Assembly: GCF_041146795.1 (NCBI RefSeq)
Contig: NC_135169.1
Coordinates: 64,046,119-64,110,118 of the forward strand
Length of the DNA: 64,000 nucleotides
Origin: Maylandia zebra
Taxonomy: Eukaryota; Chordata; Actinopteri; Cichliformes; Cichlidae
Reading direction: 5' to 3'
Below are positions 1 to 15,424 of the stretch, one piece after another (positions within the stretch are counted from its first letter, which is position 1; every line of letters starts with the position of its first letter). Both the position numbers and the translations under genes were made by a program. The notes under the pieces were generated by a model. It did no database searches, was not told where the DNA came from, and saw only the letters and a program-made list of their open reading frames with translations.

Positions 1-961
1 CCACAAAACTGGCGCTCTGGAAAGCTCAGCTCTCTCAGACAAACCTTTGCCATTTCCCAGCATGCAAGGCTCTCGTGGATGCAGGCACACCATTCAGTGC
101 TGACGAGTATGTTGATGTCATTTTGAGGCTACAGGAGGAATTTGATCACAGATTTGCTGACTTCAAGACACACAGAGCCACCTTTCACATTTTTGCGGAC
201 CCCTTCTCCTTTGATGTGCAAGATGCCCCTTCTGTGCTTCAAATGGAGCTCATTGAGCTGCAGTGCAACTCTGAACTCAAAGCAACGTTCAGGGAGGTGA
301 GTGGAAAAGCAGACAAGCTTGGACAATTTTTGAGAGACTTGAGCCCTAGTTTCCCTCGGCTTTCCCGAATGTTCAAGCGGACCATGTGCCTTTTTGGTAG
401 CACATACTTGTGCCAAAAGCTCTTCTCCACTTTGAACTTCAATAAGTCCAAGTACAGGTCCAGACTTACGGATGATCATCTTCAAGACATACTGAGGGTC
501 GCAACTGCTTCCTCCCTAAGGCCAAATCTGGCTCGGCTATGTGAGAGGAAACGCTGCCAGGTCTCTAGCAGCAAGGAGTAGGCAAGAGAAGCCATGTTCA
601 GAAGAACAGTTCATTTTCTACAGTGTTCCATTCATGTTCAGAAGAAGGTTATAGAACTGTTAATACAGACATTTCAATCTAAACACAGCAGATATAGAAG
701 ACTGAAAAAAACACATAAGTTCACTGACTAAAAATATCTTATTATTATTTTATTTATGTATTACAGATTGATTTATTTTCTTATTAATTCTTAATTTGTT
801 AATTTATTTTTCATATTTTCTGTTAAAAAATAAAAATAAAGAGATTTGAGAAGATTGGAATTTTTTTAACCATGCCTTTCTTGTGGAAAACCTAATGCAG
901 CCCAGCCTCACCCAGACTCTGCCTGCAGCGGCCCCCAGCTAAATTGAGTTTGAGACCTCTG
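1..961 (+). mobile_element. hAT transposon, 3' portion with right terminal repeat
   Basis: The right end reads inward, on the minus strand from 961, as CAGAGGTCTCAAACTCAATT followed by a GGGGGCCGCTG block. I recognise this as a common fish hAT terminal inverted repeat. The left end lies outside the window. The transposase frame (3-581) and an AT-rich untranslated stretch (582-900) fill the visible part. The family is from memory; the terminus is seen directly. Confidence 0.6.
3..581 (+). CDS. hAT-type transposase, GTF2IRD2-like, C-terminal part
   Basis: The reading frame is open from the left edge of the window, so the protein is cut by the window and the first internal Met (position 75) is not a true start. 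The translation matches my memory of the C-terminal part of teleost GTF2IRD2-like proteins, which are domesticated or still mobile hAT transposases. The segment SRMFKRTMCLFGSTYLCQKL followed by LNFNKSKYRSRLTDDHLQD is the hAT C-terminal dimerisation region, where a conserved F/YLCE-like block precedes the K-x-x-R-x-R-L-T-D motif. The stop at 579-581 is followed by an AT-rich 3' region with AATAAA-like signals near 830. The frame shows no lesion. It could be a host GTF2IRD2 paralogue, but the transposon end at about 926-961 argues for a mobile copy. Confidence 0.7.
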   Translation, partial: TKLALWKAQLSQTNLCHFPACKALVDAGTPFSADEYVDVILRLQEEFDHRFADFKTHRATFHIFADPFSFDVQDAPSVLQMELIELQCNSELKATFREVSGKADKLGQFLRDLSPSFPRLSRMFKRTMCLFGSTYLCQKLFSTLNFNKSKYRSRLTDDHLQDILRVATASSLRPNLARLCERKRCQVSSSKE

Positions 962-1289
962 TCCTACACCATAAATCAGTAAGAGAGGGTACGACCTCTC
1001 TCATGGCCCCAAGTGGTGTGTGCATGCCAGAGCACTCTGGAAGGCATACAGAGTCTTTACAGACTACTAAGGATCAAACCTCTATCATCATGCAATCGAT
1101 TATACAACTCTAAGCATATATGAGTAAATATTTCTAAGCATAAATGACAGTCAACAATATAAACCTTACAGCTGGTTGTAATAACAGAATTCATTTGTTT
1201 CTCAAATGAGAAAGAGCTATCGAGAAACACTCCTAAATCTTTAGTTCTGAACTTTTCCAGTGGGGCAAGGTCAACATTATCTGCTAATG
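962..1289. other. Intergenic, nothing recognised
   Basis: AT-rich single-copy-looking sequence. No coding frame, tRNA or repeat end could be supported here. Confidence 0.4.
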
Positions 1290-1935
1290 CAAAATTGGCT
1301 ACTCTTATTAACTAATGCTAATTTGACGTGAATTAGCATTATGCACTAATGCTAACACTTACTTTTTTAACAATGTGAGTAGCTAATGCTAACACTATTT
1401 CCCTTAACTTTATAACAATGGGAACGGCTAATGCTAACACTCTTTTTCCTAGCATTACAACATCTGAGCTGCTAATGCTAAGTAGGTCGCCATTAGCACC
1501 TACGTCTAATTTAAGGCAAATACGCATTAGAACCTAATGCTCATATCGTTTTCCTTTGCTTTATAGCAATGTGAGCAGCTACTGCTAAATAGCATTAGCT
1601 AATAACAGCAGTCTAATTTAATGCAAGTTAGCATCATTTGAGTTATAACGATGTGAGGATTTAATGCTAAGTATGCTGCCATTAGTGGCTAATTCTAATT
1701 AGGGGTGAATAATTATTACCAGCTAATGCTAATATCGTTTTCTCTTCCCTTTTAACAATGTGAGCAGCTAGTGCTAGGTAGGCTGAAGCTAGCAGCTAAT
1801 GCTAAAGCTAAAGATAATTTGATGTGAATTAGCATTACATTAGTGAGGAGTTAATGCTAAGTAGACTGCCATTAGTAGGTAATGCTAATTTTAGGTGAAT
1901 AGGAATTGGCAGCTAATGCTAATACTATATTTTCT
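1290..1935. repeat. Degenerate minisatellite built on TAATGCTAA
   Basis: The motif GCTAATGCTAA and close variants (TAATGCTAAG, CATTAGTGGCTAA) recur more than fifteen times over about 650 bases. They alternate with a second block like AACAATGTGAGCAGC. Units are irregular, roughly 50-75 bases, and diverged, so this is an old tandem array. It abuts the piggyBac-type MITE that starts at 1940. Confidence 0.75.
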
Positions 1936-1939
1936 TGCT

Positions 1940-2592
1940 TTAACCCTTTAAAACTGGTCAGAGTGGTCACACTCCGTTTTGCGCAACTATTTTTAAATCC
2001 CGGTAGCACTGTAACCACGTGAGCTAGCGCAATAATTTTTTTTGCATATGAAACCTGAGGAGTTGTACTTACATCTTATGCCATCAGCTTGTCCTAGGTT
2101 ACAGTTTCCTTCCACATATGCTTAGGACTCATATTGCACTGCTGGAAATAGTTTATTTTGATGCATATGCTGTTATTTTGCAAATTTGCAGTATAATATT
2201 CATTTTTGTTTTTCCTGCAGTATATAAAAATTGGTGTATTTCAAAAATAAAACTATGAAGGCACTCAAAATAAATTTCCTGTGGTAGGAAACTATTTTGT
2301 GCAACTTTTTTGTATTTACAGTTTTGAGGGAAAAGCCTCTTAAATTTCTCTAACTAGAAATATATGTTAAAAAAAACAAAAACGATTTTCAATTTTTTTG
2401 TAGTTTATTGCACTTTTTTGCAATTTATGTAATTACTATGCACTTAATACATACATATTATTAAAATTTAGGCTGTAATGGTTGTATTGATGTATAGCAA
2501 CTTGAAATGCTCCCAAAAATGGCTCTACAGCATGTAAAAATATAATACAAGCTCTGGTGGACTTGGTTCTATGGTAGGTCTTAAAGGGTTAA
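1940..2592 (+). mobile_element. piggyBac-type MITE, copy 1
   Basis: The element is bounded by TTAA at 1940-1943 and 2589-2592. Inside these lie inverted ends CCCTTTAA (from 1944) and TTAAAGGG (to 2588). TTAA duplication plus CCC-type ends is the hallmark of piggyBac-like transposons. There is no coding frame. A second, longer copy in opposite orientation lies at 21317-22243. This copy lacks roughly 270-280 internal bases present in the other, so it is an internal deletion derivative. Confidence 0.85.
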
Positions 2593-4122
2593 ATCAATAT
2601 CTTTATCTGGGCTGCAGAAGTGATAGGGTAACAGGGGCAGGGTACAGACTGGACAGGTCGCTATCATACAGAGACAAACAGAGACATTTTTGGGGGTGCT
2701 GAAGCACCCCCAAAAATGGGCTAAAATCGCCCCTGCTTGCATGCAAGGGCAGCCACAGAGCACTCACACTTGGAGTGAGGGCTCCGGGACTCGCACTCTG
2801 CCACTGCCCTGGTCTTTATTTATACACAAGAAGAGTAATACAACAGTGAATATGTTTGTTCAGTGGAATGTTGATGCGTGAGCATGTGCGGATATGGGTG
2901 TGTGTGTGTGCCAGGAGAGGCTCCTCTACCTGGTACAAAGTGAAACTGCTCATTAAGCTCTTATCTAGCAGGTACTGCTCCTTCCCTGCATGATAACGGG
3001 TCACAGTGAATCAAAAACAGTCTGAGTTATAAAGAGGTCATCATGCAGTATTCTATCATATGCAAACTTATATTATTAAAAGATTATACTGACTACAATT
3101 TTCTATTGACAACAAGGAAATTCTTTGTATATTTCATATATCAGAGAAAGAGGTAAGAGGGCAGAAATGTTACGGTAGCAGGCTCGGGTGTGTACAGCAT
3201 AGAAAGAGGAGGAGGATGCCCCCGTTTATTACCCGTCTAATTACGTGGGAATAAACTTCAGCTCATCTTTATTTTGTCTTAATAAGTAAATTCTCTCATT
3301 TTTTTCCTTCCCCTGAAGTGTAAATTTTTCTCCATCTGCCGCACACACGATATAACCAAAATGACATTAACTGTATGATTAGCTGTAGTTTTGATGCTGA
3401 CAGAAAGGTGTGTGTGAAGAATATTAACGGCAGTGAGAACATTAAGAGAACAGTTTGATGTTAGTGACATCATCAACATGGATCATCTGCAGTTTTATTA
3501 ACAGCACTCGCGTGCTCGTTTTATTTAATTATCTATCTATAACAGCGTGTCAACAGACTCCTGTCTCGTGTTATCGTAAATACATAAATGAATAAATAAA
3601 CAATAATTTTAAGGGCGGAGTATTCATATTCAAGTACTGAATAGTACTGACCGGGTTTATTTCCTGTGCCTGATCGTCTTCTGTTATTCTGAGCCCAGTT
3701 CTTAACGTTCTTTAGTGTTTCACAGTCTGTTGCTGAGTGACGTGAAACTTGTTCGTTACTTTCAAAACTTTTCCCCCGGCGGAGTTCGTGAGGCACGCAG
3801 TGAAGTTTAGGGTGTGTCGGGAGGATACAGATCCTTGAATCCGGGGAAAACCACAACTTAGCACCGGAGTGACATCATCGGTGTCGGAATGTGAAAGTTC
3901 TTTCTTTTCTCAACATAGAGAGAACAGGAGGAGAGAGTGATGGAGCTTGTTGGGTTTAAATTCCCACTCTGTACATTCCAAGGAAACCACTCGACACAAA
4001 GAACAGACGGACACTCCAGCTGAGTTTTACTTGCAGCAAGGGGAGAAAGAAGCAAAGGTGTTTACAATCCTCCGTTCCTAGCACATCTCCGACTTCTTCT
4101 CCCCGCTCTGCTCTTTTTATTA
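2593..4122. other. Intergenic repeat debris with a perfect palindrome
   Basis: No gene recognised. A perfect inverted repeat with 16-base arms and a 2-base spacer lies at 2685-2718. The stretch around 3040-3115 is an inverted copy of 37025-37100, so both belong to a dispersed repeat. The 37-kb copy ends in sequence with an AATAAA near 37308, suggesting an LTR, unproven. Confidence 0.4.
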
Positions 4123-4582
4123 TGTGGTGGCAGATTTCTTTTCTCATGTATTAATCACATATTTAATCATATCACATTAGTTATAGTAATATCACTTTCT
4201 CACTTTACTATAGTAAGAGCACTCCTGTCACTAGTTTACATGCATGTGGAAAGTTACCACAGAGAGGCCATTGTAATGGGAGAAGTTAAACAGATAGTGA
4301 GACTCCTTCTGCTTAATAGGGATGTAAATCCTCAGAAAACAAGGTCATAAATCTCTCTGTGAGGGAGGAAGTATAGCCCCCCTGAGAGGGGCCAACATGT
4401 GAGTTTGTGGAATGTTCTTTGTCTGTGTGTCTGTATATAAGATGTAAGGGCGGTGGCCACAATTCAGAGATGGTCCTGGTGTTTCACTGGGATGCTCTCT
4501 CCACATTGCAATGTGTTTATTAAACCCACTTAAATCAAGCTCACTTAGTGTGTTGCAGGTTATTGTTAAAATTTCCATAACA
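4123..4582 (+). mobile_element. LTR-like repeat, copy 1
   Basis: The block starts TGTGGTGGCAG and ends CCATAACA. It carries a TATA-like GTATATAAG near 4434 and is flanked by ATTA on both sides (4119-4122 and 4583-4586), which fits a solo LTR with a 4-base target duplication. However, homology with the second copy (7657-13312) continues past the right boundary into about 200 further bases, which a solo LTR would not explain unless a larger block was duplicated. The LTR call is therefore tentative. Confidence 0.45.
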
Positions 4583-4636
4583 ATTATCTTAAAAGAAACA
4601 CAAGCACATATTGTCTGCTTCCCTGACCTTGCCTGA

Positions 4637-4712
<76 letters not shown>

Positions 4713-4789
4713 GCCCTAACATTCCCTCACTCTACAGTTCCAATAGTGAAAATTCCGGAACCTTCCCCCCTCTGTATGAAGGGGCCTCT
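4583..4789. repeat. Duplicated block with (GT)n microsatellite
   Basis: Near-identical to 13313-13545. It contains a long (GT)n run at about 4640-4711; the copy at 13373-13390 has a much shorter run followed by G-rich sequence. Confidence 0.7.
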
Positions 4790-4903
4790 CTTTACAGAAA
4801 GCAGCTGGGAGGTTGGAGGGAGTGGTCTTTGTTTTACAGAGCAGAGTGACGTCATCTCCCTCCATCACAGGGAGGACAGGACTCTGCAGGATCACTGATC
4901 CAC
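4790..4903 (-). pseudogene. Fc-receptor-like Ig exon fragment
   Basis: This matches base for base over most of its length the 5' half of the Ig exon at 16105-16350. It includes the acceptor side (CT at 4904-4905 is AG on the minus strand) and the upstream intron to about 4990. The exon's 3' half is replaced by unrelated repeat, so the domain cannot fold. A small piece resembling the missing 3' half (translation GHGESPSSW) sits separately at about 5185-5215. I read this as a broken paralogous copy. The Fc-receptor-like naming comes from memory of teleost multigene families. Confidence 0.65.
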
Positions 4904-5004
4904 CTCAACACAGAGACAAACTACAGCATTTCATCCATTTACACACAGCTTCATCAACACTAACTCCACACACTCAGCTTACCAGTGATTATAGTAATAG
5001 TAAT

Positions 5005-5230
5005 AGGTCATAGTAATGTGTCATCTCAAACCCCATTGCTGTCATGTTTTCTGACCAGTTCATAGTGGAGCTGTTGTAACAGCTGGACACACATTCTGTC
5101 ATGTTATCTTCACCTAGTATAGCTACATTGGGTAGCTGTGCTGACATACATATTATGCACTCTTTAACTGTAATACTTTTCACTGTACAGTTCCAGCTGG
5201 ATGGAGACTCTCCATGACCACTGGTGTCAG
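5005..5230 (-). repeat. Duplicated block with Ig exon scrap
   Basis: Positions 5005-5190 match 13710-13900 at about 95 percent by eye. The end at 5185-5215 encodes GHGESPSSW on the minus strand, the F-G strand region of the same Ig domain family. Confidence 0.6.
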
Positions 5231-5825
5231 TTTTGAATACACACATTTGGGTAAATTTTGGTAACAGTAGTGTTTTTAATGATTTGGGGAAATAAACTGC
5301 ACATGGCACACTTGTGTCTGTGGTTTGGGATGCCTTATTACTCCTATAACCTACAGTTGTTTGCAAGTGTTAAGTTTGTATTCACTCACTGATTTTGGTT
5401 TCTAGGTGACTGGGGTGTGGATGTTGGCTCCAGGCAGAGCCAAGAGTTAGACCCACTTAACATGACATTAATATTAATTTCATTCTCTAACACAGGGTTT
5501 GCAGGGCTGGAGCGAATTTACTCAGGAGGAGAAGCCCTGATGTTGTCTGAGAAATGATCTAACTAATCTTTTCCTTTTTGTTATTCTCCTAGTTCTGATG
5601 AGTTGACTCATGGGAGAGAACATGTGTCAAAAGGAGGGATTCCAGAATAAACATGAAACAATGTTTTTCAAACGTTGTTTCAAAAACAATGTTTTTCATT
5701 AGTTTTTTATGATGTTTTTGTCTGTGGCTTTTTACTGTGATTTGTTGGATTAACAGTTCATGTACAGGTATTAATCTTATACAGGTGGTACACCCATGTT
5801 CAAATGAGGTTTTGATAACCTATAA
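5231..5825. other. Intergenic, nothing recognised
   Basis: AT-rich sequence with no supported gene or repeat end. A short direct repeat around AACAATGTTTTTCA occurs at 5657-5697. Confidence 0.35.
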
Positions 5826-5829
5826 GCAG

Positions 5830-6240
5830 TGATGGGAATAACGGCATTACTAACGGCGTTACTTTTTTCAGTAACGAGTAATCTAACTAATTACTATTTC
5901 TATCGTTACAACGCCGTTACAGTTACTAACAAGAAAACGCGGTCCGTTACTATTTTTAAACAAACAGACAGTTGAAGCTGTGTTCAGCTTACCGCATCTT
6001 ATATCAGTTGCACGGAAGTAGCTGTAAGTAATCTGGACGCTACAGCTTTAAGCAGCTGCGCGCTCCCGCGGGCGGTAATCACGATCGCTGTCTGGAGCAC
6101 AACACCTGGAGCTAAGGGAGCAAAACAATCGCATGAGTGCTGCTGTTTGACTGAAGAAGGATAAAGTAGTCGCCGTTTTTTCCTGGGTTAGGGTTACTGC
6201 TGTCTCCAGGTAGAAAAAGGAGTGATACACCTGCTGCTGT
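5830..6240 (+). mobile_element. hAT-like transposon end, truncated
   Basis: The sequence starting CAGTGATGGGAATAACGGC, followed by repeated GTTAC/GTAAC words, is a common fish hAT-type terminus as I remember it. No matching inverted end (CCCATCACTG) was seen downstream, so the right boundary is arbitrary and the copy is probably truncated. Confidence 0.45.
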
Positions 6241-7656
6241 CAGACCTGCAGGTATCAGGCTGTGATGTTCTCCTTTATAGTGGACAGATCTTTTTTTTTT
6301 CGGAGTGGCACAAATAATTTGTGTGGTATCTTATTGTGCCACCCAAGAGGGATCAGTGAATGAATGCAGATGACACCTGATTAAACAGTCAGGCAGTTTT
6401 GCCTGAAGTAGTTCTGTGTGTTTTTGAGTTAAGGTGGTCGTTGGTGTGAAGTTAATAATCATTTTATTAATGATATGCAATCACATGACTCTCCGAACAT
6501 CACAAACTCTGTTAGAGTCCTGAACATGAGTAAAAGTGATTGGAGTAATTATAGCATGCAAGCTCTACAGCAACTTGTGCGCATTTTGTACGGTAGCTAG
6601 ACTGATTTTCTAGCCTGTCAGTTCCTGATGCGTAGGTGCATTAGGTCCTCATTGTCTGAGTAAACATAGTAACACAGTTGTGAGTTCTTTTGACATGTGT
6701 ACTCAACTTTGACACATTGTTTAACACCCTAAATGTAAGATTTTGAGTTCATCACATTTCATTGAGGGATTTTGATAGGTCTCAAACATGCTGGAAGCAC
6801 CTAAAGAAGGACGTTGTTCTTCCAGAGGTAAATGTGGTTGTTTTGGTTTCCCACTGATGTGGGGTCAGTAAAGATCTTTTACACCTTTTAAATGGGCTGA
6901 TGGCCCTACAACAGTGCAGAGTACAGTACACTGCATAGATAGAGAGGAAAGATCTATCACTCTGTTGTAAATTTAGCTCAGAAGTGTTTTACATATGTTG
7001 GCTGTGTGGAAATTCGTAGCTACTTCTGGATTTTACTCTAGAACTCGAGAAGCACTAACATTAGTGTTAGTTTATGTTTGTGGTATTCACTTACCTATAG
7101 GTACAAATATAGTCACTGTCCTTTATGGGAAACATCTGGACAGGCCAAAGCAAATGGCACAAAGGAGTGTGTGTGATGTTTGGTGAGGCATGTGTGCCTC
7201 AATCCCTAATAACACAGGGGATGAGGGGTTTGTTTTGTTTTTTTTACAGGAACAGTTAATACATTGGGAAACATGGGTTGATGGATGTAATGATAAAGTG
7301 GGAAAATATATCACACACTGAAAAACTTCCTTATGTAAATAACAGGTTCTTGTGAAAGAGCACCTTTATGTAACTAAGGTTGAAGTTTTCTTTGCAAATG
7401 AACAACCAAGGCTTTTTCATTTTTGTATATGGTCTCATATTGTGTTTTCTTTTATGATATAACTGCCATCCTTCGAACAAAGGGTGGAGACCCAAATGGA
7501 GAGAAGATGACCATTGAATATGAATTTGTTGGTTCCTTCTGACTATAGGGAGGATGCACATTGTGAATTCCTTTAGTACACAAATCTCCATATGTTTTTA
7601 TGTGATTCTTAATTAATTATTTTAAATTCTTAATTGTGGTATCACAAAGGGTGGAA
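6241..7656. other. Intergenic, nothing recognised
   Basis: No gene with family resemblance. The short open frames here (for example 6995-7186) have no recognisable motif and are not supported. Confidence 0.4.
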
Positions 7657-8234
7657 TGTGGTGGCAGATTTATTTTCTCATGTATTAATCACATATATAA
7701 TCATATCACATTAGTTACAGTAATATCACTTCCTCACTTTACTATAGTATGAGCACTACTGTCACTAGTTTGGAATGTTAACACGGTGAGGCCATTGTAA
7801 TGGAGGGTGTCCCAAATTCTTTTATTTGAGGATGAGAACAAAGAAACACTGGTCTTGTACAATGATTTTATTGAACACACGCGTGGGGAGATGTACGTGG
7901 GGCGCGTGGGGCGGCCAAGGAGAAAACAAGGTTATAATTCTCTCTGTTTGTTTTTTTGGTCCTTGGCTGACACTTGGTCTTCGCTCGCTCTGCTGTAGAG
8001 TATCACTTCCTGTTTCTGCTCAAACAAAGTGGTGTTTCTGAGTAGCTTATCTGCTTAGAAATTTAATTAAAAACTTTTAAATACATTCTTTTTTCATAGT
8101 ATAATCTTCACGTGCTTCATCTGAAGCACCCTTTCTGTGTGATCACTACCTAATTCATAGCCAAAGTATTCACTCATTGTCTCTGTACACTGTTTCGCTA
8201 GCTTAGCTTAGCTCGTAGCCGACTCGTTAGCACC

Positions 8235-12687
<4,453 letters not shown>

Positions 12688-13312
12688 GGCTGGACCAGGT
12701 GACCCTGAATCCTCCCTTAGTTATGCTGCAATAGATGTAGGCTGCCGGGGATTCCCTTGATGCATTGAGTTTTTCCTTTCCAGTCACCTTTCTCACTCAG
12801 TATGTGTTAATAGACCTCTCTGCATTGAATCATATCTGTGATTAATCTCCGTCTCTCTTCCACAGCATGTCTTTATCCTGTCTTCCTTCTCTCACCCCAA
12901 CCGGTAGCAGCAGATGGCCCCGCCCCTCCCTGAGCCTGTTTCTGCCGGAGGTTTCTTCCTGTTAAAAGGGAGTTTTTCCTTCCCACTGTCGCCAAAGTGC
13001 TTGCTCATAGGGGGTCATATGATTGTTGGGTTTTTCTCTGTATCTACTGTACAATATAAAGCACCTTGAGACAACCTTTGTTGTGATTTGGTGTTATATA
13101 AATAAAACTGAATTGGATTTAATTGAATTAAGAGTTTTCGGAATGTTTTTTGTCTGTGCGTCTGTAAATAAGATGCAAAGGCGATGGCCACAATTCAGAG
13201 ATGGTCCTGGTGTTTCACTGGGATGTTCTCTCCAGATTGCAATGTGTTTGAAATCCACTTCAAATCAAGCTCACTGGGTGTGTTGCAGGTTATTGTTAAA
13301 TTTTCCACAACA

Positions 13313-13545
13313 ATTATCTTGGTTAAAGAAACACAAGCACATATTGTCTGCTTCCCTGACCTTGCCTGATAGTGTGTGTGTGTGTGTGTGGGGGGGGGTT
13401 CTGTGAGTGGGGTAAAGCCTTGAGCATGTGAGTCTATATCTAACTGTTTTCTTCCCTCCTGTTTTTGATTTGTTTTCTCATAGTCCCAATAGTGAATGTT
13501 CCAGAACCTTCCCCCTTGCATATGAAGGGGCTGTTATTAAGCCAT
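13313..13545. repeat. Duplicated block, second copy
   Basis: Counterpart of 4583-4789, with a contracted (GT)n followed by a G run at 13373-13398. Confidence 0.65.
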
Positions 13546-13709
13546 CCACTCGGGTAATTTGCAGTCTTCACTTTCGCAATGCTCTTTCTCCTGCAGGAAT
13601 GCTTCCTTCTCTTCCATGTGCCCTGTAATAGCTTACAGTGGAGATAAGGCGGACAAGTAGTGCCCTAGCACAAGGTATAAGGCATCAACCACACACTGAA
13701 CAGTTTCCT

Positions 13710-13951
13710 CGCATGGGGTCATAGTAAGGTGTCATCTCAAACTCCATTGCTGTCATGTTTTCTGACCAGTTCATAGTGCAAATGTTGTAACAGCTGGACA
13801 CACATTCTGTCATGTTATCTTCACCTATTATAGCTACATTGGGTAGCTGTGCTGACATACATATTATGCACTCTCTAACTGTAATACTTCTCACTGTATA
13901 GTTTGCATACTTGGAAGTATGCAAACTATACAATGAGAAGTATTACAGTTA
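13710..13951. repeat. Duplicated block ending in a 37-base foldback
   Basis: Positions 13710-13900 match 5005-5190. At 13876-13912 and 13915-13951 the sequence turns back on itself as inverted arms of 37 bases with one mismatch and a 2-base loop (GG). The homologous 5-kb copy continues normally at this point, so the foldback is new to this copy. Confidence 0.9.
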
Positions 13952-14097
13952 AAGACTCACCCATTCTGCTCTAAGGGGATTAGAAACTTCTCTTTCCTGC
14001 TTCCCATCTAAATGGCTGTCGTCACGTGGACCCCACCCTGACCCTATAGGGATTTGGAGTTGACGTCATGCCGCAGTGCATTGTGGGATCGCGGCGC

Positions 14098-14540
14098 TAT
14101 GTCAGAAGGCAACAAATCAAAACAAACACACTGTGTTGGAAGCAGGACTGTCAGAACCATGCTTAAAATCAGCGCAAAAGACAAAGGGCTGTATCACGAC
14201 TGATTGTGCCCAGACGCCAAGAGACAGTACTTGGAAAAAATAGTGTGCATCGGTAATGTGGACCCGTATGAAAAAAGGCAGTGGAGTGGAAACCCAGACA
14301 GCCTACCGCCTTTGTCCTATCCCAATATCTTCACGTTCCTTGTCTGTGGATTCAGCGCATACACGGCGAATCATTTTCGTAATTATAAATCCCTAGAGGC
14401 GCACATCTAATTCACAAACGGTTGAGTACAAGATTTGGCCGTTTTTAAGCCTCCACGTTGTGAGTACGTTGACCATATGACCAAGATACAGCCAGAGGTT
14501 GCACATAACATTGACTTCTCCTCAGCACCTGCCCCAAAAT
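14098..14540 (+). pseudogene. SWIM/YqaJ-type transposon protein, N-terminal remnant
   Basis: From the Met at 14098 the frame runs into a TGA near 14201; after a frame change it continues to about 14540. The part with YEKRQWSGNPDSLPPLSYPN, then a YKSLEAHI segment, resembles the N-terminal region of multicopy teleost proteins that carry a SWIM zinc motif and a YqaJ nuclease domain further on. Those downstream domains are absent. Stops interrupt the frame after EAHI and again shortly after. Recognition is from memory of the family. Confidence 0.5.
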
Positions 14541-14950
14541 TTGCTCTAGATGAATGATTCACGATTGATGCCAGCTGTGCGTTGCCATGTAAATAGTTTG
14601 CATTTCATGTGTATGTACTTGCTAAGTACATGTGAACAGATCGTGAATAAAAAAAAAATAAACATACTTTTTTTCTGTTTTATTGAATCCACTTTACAGA
14701 AAGTACAATTATTTACAATGAACTGTACATGCAACACAGCAGTTTTATGAATATTCAACAAGAGCAAGTTTCATTTGGCCCTGGTTTGACAACCACACTG
14801 GGGCACATATTCACCAAAACACAGCACACCTTAACAATCTTATCAAGCAGTGTTGTGTCTTCACCCTCACATGATATGAGTAATCGGATTGGCATTGTAG
14901 TGTGTAGCATTTTGAGCACAAACTACCTATTACTCGCTCAACATGAATTC

Positions 14951-15178
14951 TCAGGTGGGCAATTGCTCTCGTTTGGGGATGGCAGAGAACTCAATATCCG
15001 CTCGTCTGACCGATGCAATCCGAGCCTGACGTCTTCGTTTAGTATTATCAGATACACGAGATCCCTCCCGTTGCCTCCAGGAGGGGAAACGATGAAAAGA
15101 CAGCCCATTTTCCAGCTTCTTGCCTTCCCTATTGTGTGATCTACCATTCCAACGGACAACACAGCAAGTACGAACCAT
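14951..15178 (-). pseudogene. THAP zinc-finger domain of a transposase, truncated
   Basis: The 75-residue frame starts MVRTCCVVRWNGRSH and continues through GLSFHRFPSWRQREG. The C-x-V-x-x pattern near the N-terminus, the FHRFP block and the basic RRRQARIASVRR stretch match the start of THAP DNA-binding domains, which P-element and some Harbinger-type transposases use to bind their ends. The second zinc Cys appears changed to Trp (VVRW where VVRC is expected), so the zinc site is damaged. The frame ends before the rest of the finger and before any catalytic domain. Confidence 0.6.
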
Positions 15179-15424
15179 AGCTGACGCTCCCGTGTGCTTT
15201 GCTTGGCCTACTGTCATGGAGGGAGGGACGTTGCCCCCCTCCCATGACATCACCCTCCAAAACCCTATAGTGAGTAATGTTACCAACGAGAGCAAGACCC
15301 AAAAATCACACGTCTCCCCGCCATTCTAAATGAGCCTGTGGATCAGTTGTTTTATTCACCAGTTTGAGACCGGAACGACACTAAAAGTCGCTCGCCGTTT
15401 GTAGCCGGACTTCCACCACTACCC

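Larger units (their letters stand above)
14048..15266. mobile_element. ISL2EU-like transposon, internally deleted
   Basis: Inverted ends AGGGATTTGGAG (from 14048) and its near-complement CTCCAAAACCCT (to 15266) are flanked by AT on both sides (14046-14047, 15267-15268). The terminal similarity extends about 25 bases inward to GTCATG. Inside are two convergent gene remnants: a plus-strand fragment resembling teleost SWIM/YqaJ proteins, and a minus-strand THAP-domain fragment. AATAAA-type signals for both strands lie between them at about 14640-14690. From memory, a THAP transposase plus a YqaJ-type nuclease with a 2-base AT duplication describes ISL2EU (Harbinger-related). The family name needs a database check. 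Confidence 0.65.

Noticed and set aside
4345..4898. Open frames with Cys-Val or Thr-His runs at (GT)n and (AC)n repeats, also at 44526-44769 and 63661-63999
   Set aside because: They are translations of dinucleotide repeats, not proteins.
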